The translations under genes and the position numbers were made by a program. A DNA stretch of 64,000 nt from the NCBI GenBank assembly GCA_025603075.1, contig MU626258.1, forward strand, positions 11,457 through 75,456. The letters are read 5' to 3'. Under the pieces are notes generated by a model, which ran no database searches, was not told the origin of the DNA, and saw only the letters and a list, made by a program, of their open reading frames with translations. The DNA is from Neoconidiobolus thromboides FSU 785 (Eukaryota; Entomophthoromycota; Entomophthoromycetes; Entomophthorales; Neoconidiobolaceae). Positions 32,302 to 42,672 of the stretch are shown in pieces (positions within the stretch are counted from its first letter, which is position 1; the number at the start of each line of letters is the position of its first letter).

Positions 32302-33842
32302 ATGAGTCAACCAAATGGACAAGACGTATCTGAAGTTAGGTAAAAAAAGACATAAATCAAAAACTCACTTTCTCATCCATTTCTCTTTTAGACAACAACT
32401 TAATGAATCAAATTTAGCATCTTATTTAACTCAACATCTCCACAATTTTTCAGCCCCACTAAAATTAAATCAATTCAAATTAGGTCAAAGTAATCCTACT
32501 TATTTGTTATCGGATTCAAGGTAAATAACAATTAATTCTTTTTCCCATCCATTACTATTTCTTATTCAATTAATCGTATGTTAATTTCTTTATTATCTAG
32601 AAATCAACGTTGGGTCTTGCGTAAGAAACCACCTGGAAATTTAATCAGTCAAAAAGCACATGCTATTGAACGAGAATATTTAGTATTAAAACAATTAAAT
32701 TGTCACTCCAATGTACCTGTACCTAAAGTTTATTTATTATGTGAAGATAATAGTGTTTTAGGCACCCCATTTTATGTAAGTAAATTTTTTAAATTGATTA
32801 AGATTATGAAATAGATAAAAAAGTTAAAAAGGGTATTAACAAAACCTTTTATTTATTTATTTAGATTATGGAATTTGTGGAAGGTGATATTCATGAGAAT
32901 GTGGAGTTGAAACACAAAACGATGGAAGAAAGAAAGAAAATGTAAGTTTTTCTATAATTATCATACTATTCATTCACATATAAATCTCTCGCCTGACATG
33001 TAACTAAAATTTCACTATATAGTTGGTATTCTGCTATTGAAGTATTAGCTAAGTTACATTCCGTTGATATTAAATCCGCCGAATTACAAAGTTATGGACC
33101 ATTAAAAAATTACTATCCAAGACAAATTCAAAATTTATTGAAGTTAGCTGATAAACAAGCGGAAACTAAAGGAGTAAAACAACTGTATAGAATGAATGAA
33201 TTGAAAGAATTATTTGGAAAATTTCCTATTGAAGATAAGGTATCTATTATTCATGGCGATTTTAAAGTAGATAATTTGGTAAGCTAAAATTTAATATTGT
33301 TCTTCTAGTTCCCATTTTATTTATTCATTTTATTTTAGATCTATAAAAAAAATAGTCATGAAATTATAGGTATATTAGATTGGGAGTTATCCACTTTAGG
33401 AAATCCTTTATTTGATTTATCAAATTTATTACAGCCTTTTTATTCAGAAGATTATGGAAAACAAAATCCCGATTTAAAATTTTTTAAATCTTTGCATGAT
33501 TCCAAATTATTACCTCCTAATTTTCGTGAAGAATTAATTGAATACTACTGTCAATTAACAAACCGAGAATATCCTATTAAGAATTGGAATGCTTGTGTAG
33601 CATTTTCTTTTTTTAGAGTAAGTGAATTGATAAGTTAAATTGGCAATCTATTTTATTAATCAAATTATTTTTAGCTTTCAATTATTATTCAAGGTATATC
33701 TGCTCGATATCTTCGTGGCCAAGCTTCATCTCAAAAAGCTCATCTTTATATTCAAGCTTTAGAACCCATTTCGAAAACTACAGTTAATATATTAACTCAA
33801 AATAGTAATGATAATAATACTATTATTAATAGTAAATTATAA
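32302..33842 (+). CDS. ACAD10/ACAD11-type aminoglycoside-phosphotransferase-fold kinase
   Basis: Seven exons: 32302-32339, 32392-32520, 32601-32775, 32865-32941, 33023-33278, 33339-33617 and 33675-33842 (373 aa). The product is the N-terminal kinase module of animal ACAD10/ACAD11 as a free protein: [14 protein letters not shown] (nucleotide loop), [45 protein letters not shown], the catalytic [11 protein letters not shown], the metal-binding [20 protein letters not shown] and [24 protein letters not shown]. In mammals these kinases phosphorylate 4-hydroxyacyl intermediates so that they can enter beta-oxidation. A similar role, perhaps in peroxisome or mitochondrion with a separate dehydrogenase, is inferred. 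There is no acyl-CoA dehydrogenase domain, as usual in fungi. The extreme C-terminus is Asn-rich and ends in SKL, a peroxisomal PTS1 signal. Confidence 0.92.
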
Positions 33843-33919
33843 AAATAAAGTTTAAGTGGAATATATAAAATATGCAAAATATATAAAATAGAACTTTATT
33901 TATTTTAAAAAAATGATTA

Positions 33920-34942
33920 TTAAGATAAATTACTACTGGTTATGGATTCAACAGTATTTTTAGTAGTTTGAATTTGTTGTTGATTATTATTATTACTATT
34001 ATATTCTTTCCCATTACTATTAATAATAATATTACTTTGTACATTTTCATTAACATTCAGCTGAAATAAATCGGGTCTAGAATAATGACCAACAACATCA
34101 AATTCCCAATGATATCTAATGATATCGTCCATATCAATATCAGCATACAAGATTGTTTCTTTTTCAAAATTAGGTCCTACAAGTAACTCACCCATTGGGT
34201 TAACGATACAAGAACCTCCTCTAAAATAAACTGTTTCCAAATCCTCATTTAATAAAGTTGGATAATCCATTGGATAATCTTTTCGTCGATTAAACTGACA
34301 AGATGAGAACACAAAACAACGACCTTCTTTAGCAATATGTTGCATACTAGCTACCCAACTATCTCGATCGTCGGCTGTAGGAGCGCAGTACAATTGAATT
34401 CCCTTATGATACATCGTCATTCTTAATAATGGCATATAATTTTCCCAACAAATAACAGAACCTAATTTACCTAATGTTGTATCAAATACTGATAATGTCG
34501 AAGCATCACCAAATCCCCAAATTAATTTTTCAGCTGCAGTGGGCATTACTTTTCGATGTTTACCAAGGTAACCTAATTGTGGGTCAATATGGATTATTGT
34601 ACAATAAAGTGTATATCCGTCTTTTTCAATAACCCCAATAACTAACATAACTTGATATTTTTTAGCTATAGCAATTAATCGATCTAATTCAGGACTAGGT
34701 AATTGAATACTATTTTGATAATAACGGTTAAACCATTCTCGACCCTCTTGGGTACGACCACCAATGTAGGCTTCAAAGGTGGTGCCCTTAGGATAACCTC
34801 CTAGAAAGGCTTCGGGGAAGACAAGGAGTTTTGCACCAGTGGAACTGGCTTCTTGAACTAAAGATTCAAGCTTAGCTAATGTGGCTTCTAAATCAAAGGC
34901 AATGGAAGCAGCTTGTATAACAGCAGCTTTGAAAGTAACCAT
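33920..34942 (-). CDS. Nitrilase (carbon-nitrogen hydrolase superfamily, branch 1)
   Basis: An intronless 340-aa enzyme that hydrolyses organic nitriles to acids and ammonia. The catalytic triad is complete: Glu44 in VFPEAFLGGYPKG, Lys131 in GKHRKVMPTAAEK and Cys165 in VICWENYMPLLR. CAPTADDRDSW and GGSCIVNPMGELL are further signatures of true nitrilases, as in plant NIT4, bacterial and fungal arylaliphatic enzymes, rather than amidases. The last 35 residues are an Asn/Gln-rich tail (NSNNNNQQQIQ) that belongs to this genome's style and is probably disordered. The gene converges on the kinase gene, 77 bp away. Lack of introns among intron-rich neighbours could reflect an acquired gene, but several other local genes are intronless too. 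Substrate unknown. Confidence 0.93.
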   Translation of the reverse strand: MVTFKAAVIQAASIAFDLEATLAKLESLVQEASSTGAKLLVFPEAFLGGYPKGTTFEAYIGGRTQEGREWFNRYYQNSIQLPSPELDRLIAIAKKYQVMLVIGVIEKDGYTLYCTIIHIDPQLGYLGKHRKVMPTAAEKLIWGFGDASTLSVFDTTLGKLGSVICWENYMPLLRMTMYHKGIQLYCAPTADDRDSWVASMQHIAKEGRCFVFSSCQFNRRKDYPMDYPTLLNEDLETVYFRGGSCIVNPMGELLVGPNFEKETILYADIDMDDIIRYHWEFDVVGHYSRPDLFQLNVNENVQSNIIINSNGKEYNSNNNNQQQIQTTKNTVESITSSNLS

Positions 34943-35350
34943 TTTGAAATTTGGGTTTATGATTATTGTTATTTAGATTAGGAGTTGAACTTGTTTTTAT
35001 ACCTTTTAATATTATTTTTTTAAATCGTATCAAATGATACTATCTTTTGATTTTTTTTGATTTTTTCTTTATTTATATTAATTGTTTCAGTTGATATCTG
35101 TCTTTAGTAAAGAAGCTTTGAGGCTCAAGACTAAATAGAATTTATAAATACTACTTGGTTTTTATCATTTGTTAGTTTTAATAATATTAATTCATGCTAT
35201 CAATCCTATTTAATATTGGCAATAGTATATTTGTTAATAGGCTATTTTATGTTTCTAATTTCCTATGATTTTAATATTATGACGTTGCACAATGTGACGA
35301 ATTTTTTTGGGATTTTAAGTATGCTAAAAGATGTTCAATTTTTTAAACAA

Positions 35351-35446
35351 AGAGATGTTTTTTTGGTCCAGCTTTATCACTTTTTCCATTTTTTAAGCGC
35401 TATTTAAATGGAAAAATAGTAAAATCCTTTAAATACATTACCATGA
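35351..35446 (-). mobile_element. MITE-like palindromic element, copy E (degenerate)
   Basis: Left end GAGATGTTTTTTTGG, core CTTTTTCCATTTTTTAAGCG followed by CTATTTAAATGGAAAAA, right end AAATACATTACCA. The outer repeats have decayed and no TA pair is intact. Confidence 0.68.
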
Positions 35447-35559
35447 TATTAACAAATAGTTCTACACAAATGATTATCAAGGTAAGAAGGATACAAAATG
35501 CTACCATTTTAATTCAAGAGCAAGAAGAGATTGTTTCAAATAAACTTCTATTTTATACA

Positions 35560-35660
35560 TAGGGATGTTTTTTTGACTTCATTACTTTTTCTATCTTTTA
35601 AGCACTATTTAAGCAGAAAATTTATTGGTAAAACTCTTAAATATAAAAATATATCCCCTA
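35560..35660 (-). mobile_element. MITE-like palindromic element, copy F
   Basis: TA at 35560-35561 and 35659-35660. Left end GGGATGTTTTTTTGACTTC, core CTTTTTCTATCTTTTAAGCA, right end AAATATATCCCC. Confidence 0.78.
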
Positions 35661-35832
35661 TATATTAATAGTTTGAATGAGCAAAATTCGATTAATTTCT
35701 ATAGAAGTTACTTTTTCGACCTTTTTTAAGTTAACAATAATGGTGAAAAGCTAGTTTATTTATATATATTTTAGACAATAAAAGTCTTAGAGTCAATATT
35801 GAGATAAAGAGCTAGATAAAACTGGGTCTATA

Positions 35833-35933
35833 TAGGGATGTATTTTTTGTTTAAGGATTTCATCAATAAATTTTCCACTCAAGTAGCGCTCAAAAAATGG
35901 AAAAAGTAATGAAACCAAAAAAACATCCTCATA
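35833..35933 (+). mobile_element. MITE-like palindromic element, copy G
   Basis: TA at both ends. Left end GGGATGTATTTTTTGTTTAA, core CCACTCAAGTAGCGCTCAAA, then TGGAAAAAGTAATGAAACC and right end AAACATCCTCA. It lies 172 bp from copy F in opposite orientation, the same arrangement as copies C and D. Confidence 0.82.
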
Positions 35934-37237
35934 TAGTTTTATATCTTTATATAATTCAAAACTTATAATTAGTATGCTTAGAGTTATTATCCTTTAATAG
36001 TTTTTCTTTCTATTAATTAGAAAATTCAATAACTAACTGAAATCTTTATAAATTATAACTAAAATTAATCCATAGTTTATGTTGGTAAACATTCATATAA
36101 TACAACTTCATTTTGTCTTCGTTAATGTCATTAATTTTACGTTTATTAAGATGTTTGGGAGCTTTCTAAATCTTCTAGAAATATAGAAGACTACTTTTTT
36201 AATTATAAATAATACTTTATTTCTATTTCAACATTTGAGTAAAAGCATAGAGGTCAGTGATCACTAACATATAGTAAAGGCTTTAAATTTTAATATTGTG
36301 ACTTTACGAATATATTTTAAAGATTTACTACCTTTCATTACTTACTAGTTAGTAATAGAAAAATCTGTAAACTAATACAATAAAAGTTGCTAGTTTAGAG
36401 TAGAATTTTACAAATAATCTAAAAATCAAAACTTTTTAGATAAATGAGAACAGAATCTTCTTAACTAGTATTTTAGCGAAATTTAAACTGAGTAGGAAAT
36501 AAGCATAGAAATAATAAAAAAACAAATAAAGAAATTAATTAAAATTTATATACATAATAAATAATTTAATAATAAAAATGATGTGAATTTATAATAAGGA
36601 AATAGTGTTTTAAATTGGTAAATTTATTTATATAAAGGGAAAAAAGGGAGATCGGATACTCCGATAATCAGAATAGAACAAAATATATTAGCTCCCAACA
36701 AGATATTAATAAATTCTTTAAAATACTGGGTTTTTTGAAACTCTTATTACATAGATGTATTAAATTTATTAAAAAATCAATTTACCAGTGAAAAGGAGAA
36801 AACTTAGTTATGATTACCATCCACATAAATAAGAGGTAAGTTTAATTTATAGTAAAATTTATTTTCTACTAAAACTAAAATTTAGCAATGTTGAGAAAAA
36901 AATAGCGCGCTATGAAATTGAAATTTAATAAATGATCTTGTCATTAGGTTCTAAATTTATTGTTATGACTAAAGTCAAATGAAAACTAAGGGTCCATGGG
37001 GTTTCCATTGAGGTAAGAATAACGATACAATAAAGCATTTTAAAAAAATAACTCTAAACCATAAATATACTTATGGTTAAGGCTATTATACCTCATTCTA
37101 AATATAAACTAATGGTCATCATATGGAAGAGTAATATGTCATTACTTCAAACCACTAAAAGTATGGAAATAAAGCGTCACCATAATATTTAAAATTTCTT
37201 TATAAAGAAAGATGCTAAAATGTAATATTCATTGAAG

Positions 37238-37245
37238 TATAAAAG
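37238..37245 (+). promoter_or_regulatory. TATA box of LPMO copy 4
   Basis: TATAAAAG, 56 bp upstream of the ATG at 37301. Confidence 0.45.
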
Positions 37246-37300
37246 CTAACATTAAGTTATTTAATGGATCATTATCCTTTTTTATTTGAAATTTTATATA

Positions 37301-37936
37301 ATGAAATTAAATACTGTAGTATATTCTTTATTGGCTTTATGTGTAACATCACATATGGAAATCCAAAGCCCTGCTCCACGTCGTTCTCAATACAGTAGTT
37401 ATTATCAATCAAAAGATGATGTTGATTGGGATTTAAATGCCCCACATGGTACCTCAGATCATTTCGATTACCCGTTTCCATGTAAAGGAGCTAAACAAGG
37501 CCCAGCACAAGCCACTTATGCAGCCGGTTCAACTATTAATGTTCAATTTGCTGATGTTGCTGGCGCTAATAAACATGATGGTGGCCATTGCCAATTCGGT
37601 ATTTCTTATGATAATGCTAAAACTATTGTTGTATTAAAAACGGTTATACGTGAATGCTTTAGACAAGGTATCACTTTCCCAGTAACTATTCCAGCGGATG
37701 CACCACCTGCAAATAACGCAGTTTTAACATGGACATGGATTAATGCTATTGGTAATCGAGAATATTATATGAATTGTGTAGATATCAAAATCACTGGTGG
37801 TAAGGTTGGAGGCTCCATCACTGGGCCCCAAAATCTGGTGGGTAATTTACCAGGTTATCCTTTATTCCCTGAATTTTATCAAGGTGATCGTAGGGAGCTC
37901 TTTGACAAACGTCCTATTATTACTATTAAACCTTGA
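37301..37936 (+). CDS. AA11-like lytic polysaccharide monooxygenase, copy 4 (dispersed)
   Basis: Intronless, 211 aa, on the opposite strand and 11 kb from the tandem trio. The protein is the usual pattern: a 17-residue signal peptide (MKLNTVVYSLLALCVTS), HMEIQSPAPRRSQYS as mature N-terminus, KHDGGHCQFGISYDN, and NREYYMNCVDIKITGG with Val replacing the usual Ala. Third codon positions in its 3' half differ from the trio (for example around 37820-37860) although the protein is nearly the same. It has therefore not taken part in the recent conversion among copies 1-3. I chose ATG 37301; an in-frame extension upstream would need a TTG start. Predicted chitin-active secreted copper oxidase. Confidence 0.87.
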   Translation: MKLNTVVYSLLALCVTSHMEIQSPAPRRSQYSSYYQSKDDVDWDLNAPHGTSDHFDYPFPCKGAKQGPAQATYAAGSTINVQFADVAGANKHDGGHCQFGISYDNAKTIVVLKTVIRECFRQGITFPVTIPADAPPANNAVLTWTWINAIGNREYYMNCVDIKITGGKVGGSITGPQNLVGNLPGYPLFPEFYQGDRRELFDKRPIITIKP

Positions 37937-40053
37937 ATTAAATAGGTTTAAATTTGTGTAGACTTTTTATTAAACTTAAGTTTATTATTAAATGTACAGT
38001 TGTAAAATGCCTTAAAGTTTAACAGACGAAAAGGTATTCAGTCGTTATAAACACAACTCTGTATAAGACAAAAAAAATAGCTTTTTAAAAGAAAACTTCT
38101 GGATACCTGTTTGTTTGTTTTTGAAATAATTTAGTATAATGCCTCTTCGGAAACTTTCTACTAATATAGGGGTGTTTTTTTTGGCTTCATTACTTTTTCC
38201 ATCTTTTAAGCGCTATTTTAGTAGAAAAATTGTTAGTAAAATCCTTAAATACGAAAATACATCCCCATATACTTTTTGTTATCCTTTTTTATACTCACTT
38301 TGATATGTTTGTGCTTTTTATAATAGCAAGCTCTTATAGAGTTATATATATGTAACTGTTAATATATTTCACTATATTAACAAACTTTTAATTTTTAATA
38401 TAAAAATAAAAACATACTAAAGACTGTTATCACAGTTATATTACTGCACTTATATGTAAATGTTGTATGCTATTGATTAAGTTTAGTTTTTTATAAGGCA
38501 CTATTTTGCGAATTTCTATTTAGTATTTGGAAATTATAAATAATAATCTAATTAAATGTTATAAAGGCCTTGAATTTTGAATTAATTTTTATTCTAAATA
38601 AATTAAATAATCACAATACAATAGAAAGTTATCGTTTAAGTTATGATATTGATTTAGTCTATTGAAGTGCTAAAAACCTGTATATCGCTATTAACTACCT
38701 TTTTTTAAAATTTTTACATTCTTTTTAAAGCATCGAATTGGATAATGATAAAATAACTTATAATGTTATGTTTTACTTGCTTTGTTATTAAAATGAGTAT
38801 TTCCTTAAGAAGATTTGAAATATTTTGAAAACACGTTATTTTTATTTAAATTGTGAGATTATTAAGTTGTTATTTACAGCTACAACTTTACTGCGACCTG
38901 ATTTGCGGTAACTTCTAGAATAAATAATTTATTTATTTGGCTTTTTTAAAGCCTAGTCTGTAAATTTTAGTAAACTTTGTTCTCAAGTGAACAGTTAGAT
39001 AAATCTTAATAAAGTTGAAACAGCCGGAATATCTGAGTTCGAAATTAATTGCCATTATTAAATATCATAATTGAGTTTTAAATTTTAATCCCTTTCAAAA
39101 TCTCAAATCTTGTTTATAATCATAATATAATCAAACTCTGTAGATACTCGAACATCGATAATTCTAGTTGCTCTTTTGATATCTATATATACTATTAGAT
39201 ATTCAACTCATGCTAAAATTATAATTTATTTAGCTTTATTAAATTAAACATTTTCATTTAATAAATTTTTACTAAATAAAACCTAAGAACTAAAATATTT
39301 GAGCTTTAATTTTTTAAGTACCCCATAACACACATGTAGTCAGTTTATGCAAAATTTGAAGCATTTCCCATGTGTTCAGTCTAAATTATTGGCCTAAATT
39401 ATCGCAGCAAAGATGCTGTTCGCTTGGTAAAAAGTTTAGATTTAATTGGATTAAACTTTAACTGGAGACAATTAGACTGTCGTTTATTAGCTAGAATCAC
39501 TAAAGTTTAAAACAACGCTTAGTTACAATGTCCAATCATAAAGGCCACCTTATTATATCACTAAAATCCGACAACCTAATTCGTTGAAGTAAAGGCCTTC
39601 CCATGCTTAGCCTACCCCCTGTTTACAAAATCAACTATGAATTTCGGTTTTTGCTCCAAATTTAAAGGGCAATAATAAACCAAATTTAAAAAAGCACTGC
39701 TTACAATATTGCGTCAAAAAAAAAGTTGTTGTGTGATTTTAATTTTAAGCCATTTCAATAAATTTTGCCCACCGCTAACTTTTAGCTAATCAAAGCTTCA
39801 ACTTTTGGTTTAAGGTTTTATGATTGATCATTTATGCTTTCATCAAGCTTTTTTTTTAAAATTCATTTTACCTTTTTAATTTACTTTACAACATAAACCA
39901 CTTATAAAAAATTTAAAACTTAATTCTGTTCTGATTTGATTTGTATTTGACTTGCTTTAATTTTACAGTTAACTTATTTCACACTTATTTTAATTACACC
40001 AACATATATTCAACTTCATAAGCACCACACCTAAATATTTAAAGTCTTGTAAT
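37937..40053. other. Intergenic region upstream of ATG1
   Basis: About 2.1 kb with repeat copy H (38167-38269). The stretch around 39330-39700 is less AT-rich than the rest and looks non-random, but I see no frame, RNA structure or known motif in it. It may be a long promoter/5' UTR or a decayed element. Confidence 0.45.
38167..38269 (-). mobile_element. MITE-like palindromic element, copy H
   Basis: TA at 38167-38168 and 38268-38269. Left end GGGGTGTTTTTTTTGGCTTC, core TTTTTCCATCTTTTAAGCGC, right end AAATACATCCCCA. One of the best-kept copies. Confidence 0.85.
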
Positions 40054-42672
40054 ATGTCACAATTTCGAAAAGAGGCTTGGTCTATGAAATACAATTTTGA
40101 AAGGAATTACGAGATTCAAGACGAGATCGGACGAGGTAGCTTTGCTACGGTTCGCCGGGGATATAATCTAGTAGCTATTATTTGATTTAGCCAAAATTTA
40201 TTTTAACTTAAAATTTTAGAAAACAAATGAACAGGTTGCTGTGAAAATAATACACAAAAACAAGCTTGAAGGCAAAATAAAACAAAGTATGGAAGACGAA
40301 ATAATGATTTTAAAAAAACTTAAGCATCCTAATATCGTCTCACTAATCGAAGTTGAGGTATTTAATTTATCCGTTATAAATGATAAAGGTTAAATTAGGA
40401 TTTAGAGACGTGATAACGAAATACTTATAATAATGGAACTCTGCGCCTTAGGCGATTTGTCAGATTACATAAAGAAAGGAAAAAAACAAATAGGAACAAA
40501 AGGTCCTGGAGGCGGCCTTAATGAAATAATTTTTAGGCATTTTTTAAAACAATTAGGTAGGACTAATTAAAATTTATTATTTAAATTCTAAAATCATAAT
40601 AGCTTCTGCATTCAGATTTCTTAGGAAAAATAGTCTAATACATAGAGATTTAAAGCCTCAAGTAATTTAACATTATTTTGATATTTCTTTCCTCTTATGT
40701 TTTTTAGAATATATTGTTATCTCCTCCGAAAGAAGAATTATTTAATCACGATTCTACAGAGGCATCCAATCTAATAAACTCACTCCCTCAATTGAAAGTT
40801 GGTGACTTTGGATTTGCAAAATATCTACCAACTCAATCTATGACAGATACTGTATGTGGATCACCACTATATATGGCACCTGAAGTTCTTTTAGGATTTA
40901 GTTATGATGCTTCAGCAGATCTTTGGAGTATTGGAGCAGTTTTATATGAAATGATAACAGGTGGACCACCTTTTAGTGCGAAAGGAACAAGTGATTTACT
41001 CAGGGTGATAAAAAATGGAAAAAATATTATTAACTTCCCTGGAGAAAAGCTTACTGATAACGTTACCAGTTTTACGCGCCCTAGGCAAACAATACCGGAA
41101 GATATAAAATCTTTAATTCGTTCACTATTAATCCAAGAACCCGAAAATAGGATAAGTTTTTCTAATTTTTTTGAACATCCTGCTGTGCAAAGAACAATAA
41201 TAGAACCACCACCAATAATAAATGAAGAGTTGTTCTCTATAAGGCGTCCTGATAACAGTAAGATTTTTGTTTATATCATTTAAAAAATATTTATTTCATT
41301 TAGAAGAAATGGAGCAAGCATCTTATAGCCATTTAATTGATTTCGCTGGATCGAATTTAAGGAAAAGCTCATCATTATCTTTCCTTAATGGGGACAATAA
41401 AAAGGATAAGGCTGTAACAGATAAGAGAATGCCTACACATTTGCGCACAAATTCAAACCTTAGTAACGAGATACATCTTAGGCAAGAAAAAATAAATGAA
41501 CAAGAAGACGAAGATTTTGACAATGATTATGTTCTAATTGAAACTGAGAACGATCTTAGGAATCTAAAAATAAACTCTTCGGAAGCTCAAAAAAGAAGCA
41601 ACCCTGTTAGGATACAGAATCAAAACGGCGTTCGAAAATTCAGTAATGGCGACACACTAAACTCTGGTTCTCCAAAAGAAATAAATGAAAAGGAGTCGGT
41701 TCCAAGGTTTATACCTGGCTCAAATGGTAAAAATGAGGGGTCTAATCCCGAAAATGGTTGGACAGTTGGGTCCAACGCGGCTACAGCGTTAGCCAAAGCG
41801 ATAAGCTTGGCATCTTTAAAATTATTTGGAAGCAAAGGGTTATCTCCTCCAAACGCCCAGTACAGGTCCGATTCAGATAAAGTATTTTTTCCTTTGAGCT
41901 ATGAACCAAGTAATTCTAGTGAGGAAAAGGCTCTAAAAGAAGTTCAACAGTTAGCTTGTCAATCTTATTCAGTAGTGAGTATTGCAGATATTAAATTGGA
42001 AAAATTGAAGTTAAAAAACAGTGAATCTTCAGATGGTCAAAAACAAAAAAATAACTCTGAGCCACAGGATTCAGAAGCAAACTTGGGTACAGGAAAATTA
42101 GCTTATGAGGCTTATTTATTATACTCTAAATCACTGTCAATGTTAGAGGAAGCGTATGAAAAAATGACTGACTATTGGAAAGAGATCATCAATCCCAAGA
42201 ACGAAAAACGTAAGCCCAACCCCCCACGGCTTACTGAAAGAGTAGATTGGCTTAATGTAAAAATTAAAGATTGCATGGAAAAAATAGAGTTCATTCAGCC
42301 CTTCCTTGATGAAGATTCCTTAAAAACAAAAAATACCAACACTGATAAGTTGATATTAAAGCATGCTTGCGAGGTAGTAAGTAACCTGTTAATTTTTTAC
42401 TTTTAAATCTAATTTTATTTTTAGGGTCGAGAAGCGGCTGTCAGAGAAATGGTAAATGATGATAGTCGAAGTAATGAGTCAAGTTTTAGAACTGCGATTT
42501 GGATGCTACAAGCTATCCAATTTAGGACACCACAGGATGGTGCACTATCACCAGAAGATCTTTTAAAAGTGGAAACAAGTAAATTTTAAGTTATATTTTA
42601 GTTGCTTATTTTAATACTATTTTAGCACTTAAAAAATTTGAACAGTTAGAGCTATTGCGTAAAAAAGAGTGA
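40054..42672 (+). CDS. ATG1: Autophagy-initiating serine/threonine kinase ATG1 (ULK family)
   Basis: Eight exons: 40054-40170, 40220-40357, 40406-40556, 40603-40661, 40708-41257, 41304-42376, 42425-42578 and 42626-42672 (762 aa). The kinase domain fills the first 300 residues: [11 protein letters not shown] (glycine loop), VAVKIIHK (lysine), [20 protein letters not shown], the catalytic loop [16 protein letters not shown] and the activation loop [15 protein letters not shown] long Ser/Asn-rich regulatory region follows. The C-terminal part ([40 protein letters not shown], then [14 protein letters not shown]) corresponds to the tandem MIT helices that bind Atg13. GGGLNEIIF is an insert before the alphaE helix. 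In frame TFRP-type GTPED words occur as in other fungi. It starts autophagosome formation on nutrient stress. The first intron has a GTAGCT donor, the least certain boundary. Confidence 0.94.

Larger units (their letters stand above)
34943..37300. other. Intergenic region rich in repeat copies
   Basis: About 2.35 kb between the nitrilase start (-) and LPMO copy 4 (+). It contains three copies of the 100-bp repeat (E, F and G). A 63-codon frame at 35216-35407 partly covers copy E and is not a gene. Promoter elements of LPMO copy 4 lie at its right end. Confidence 0.55.

Noticed and set aside
35216-35407. 63-codon plus-strand frame
   Set aside because: Its second half is the palindromic element copy E.
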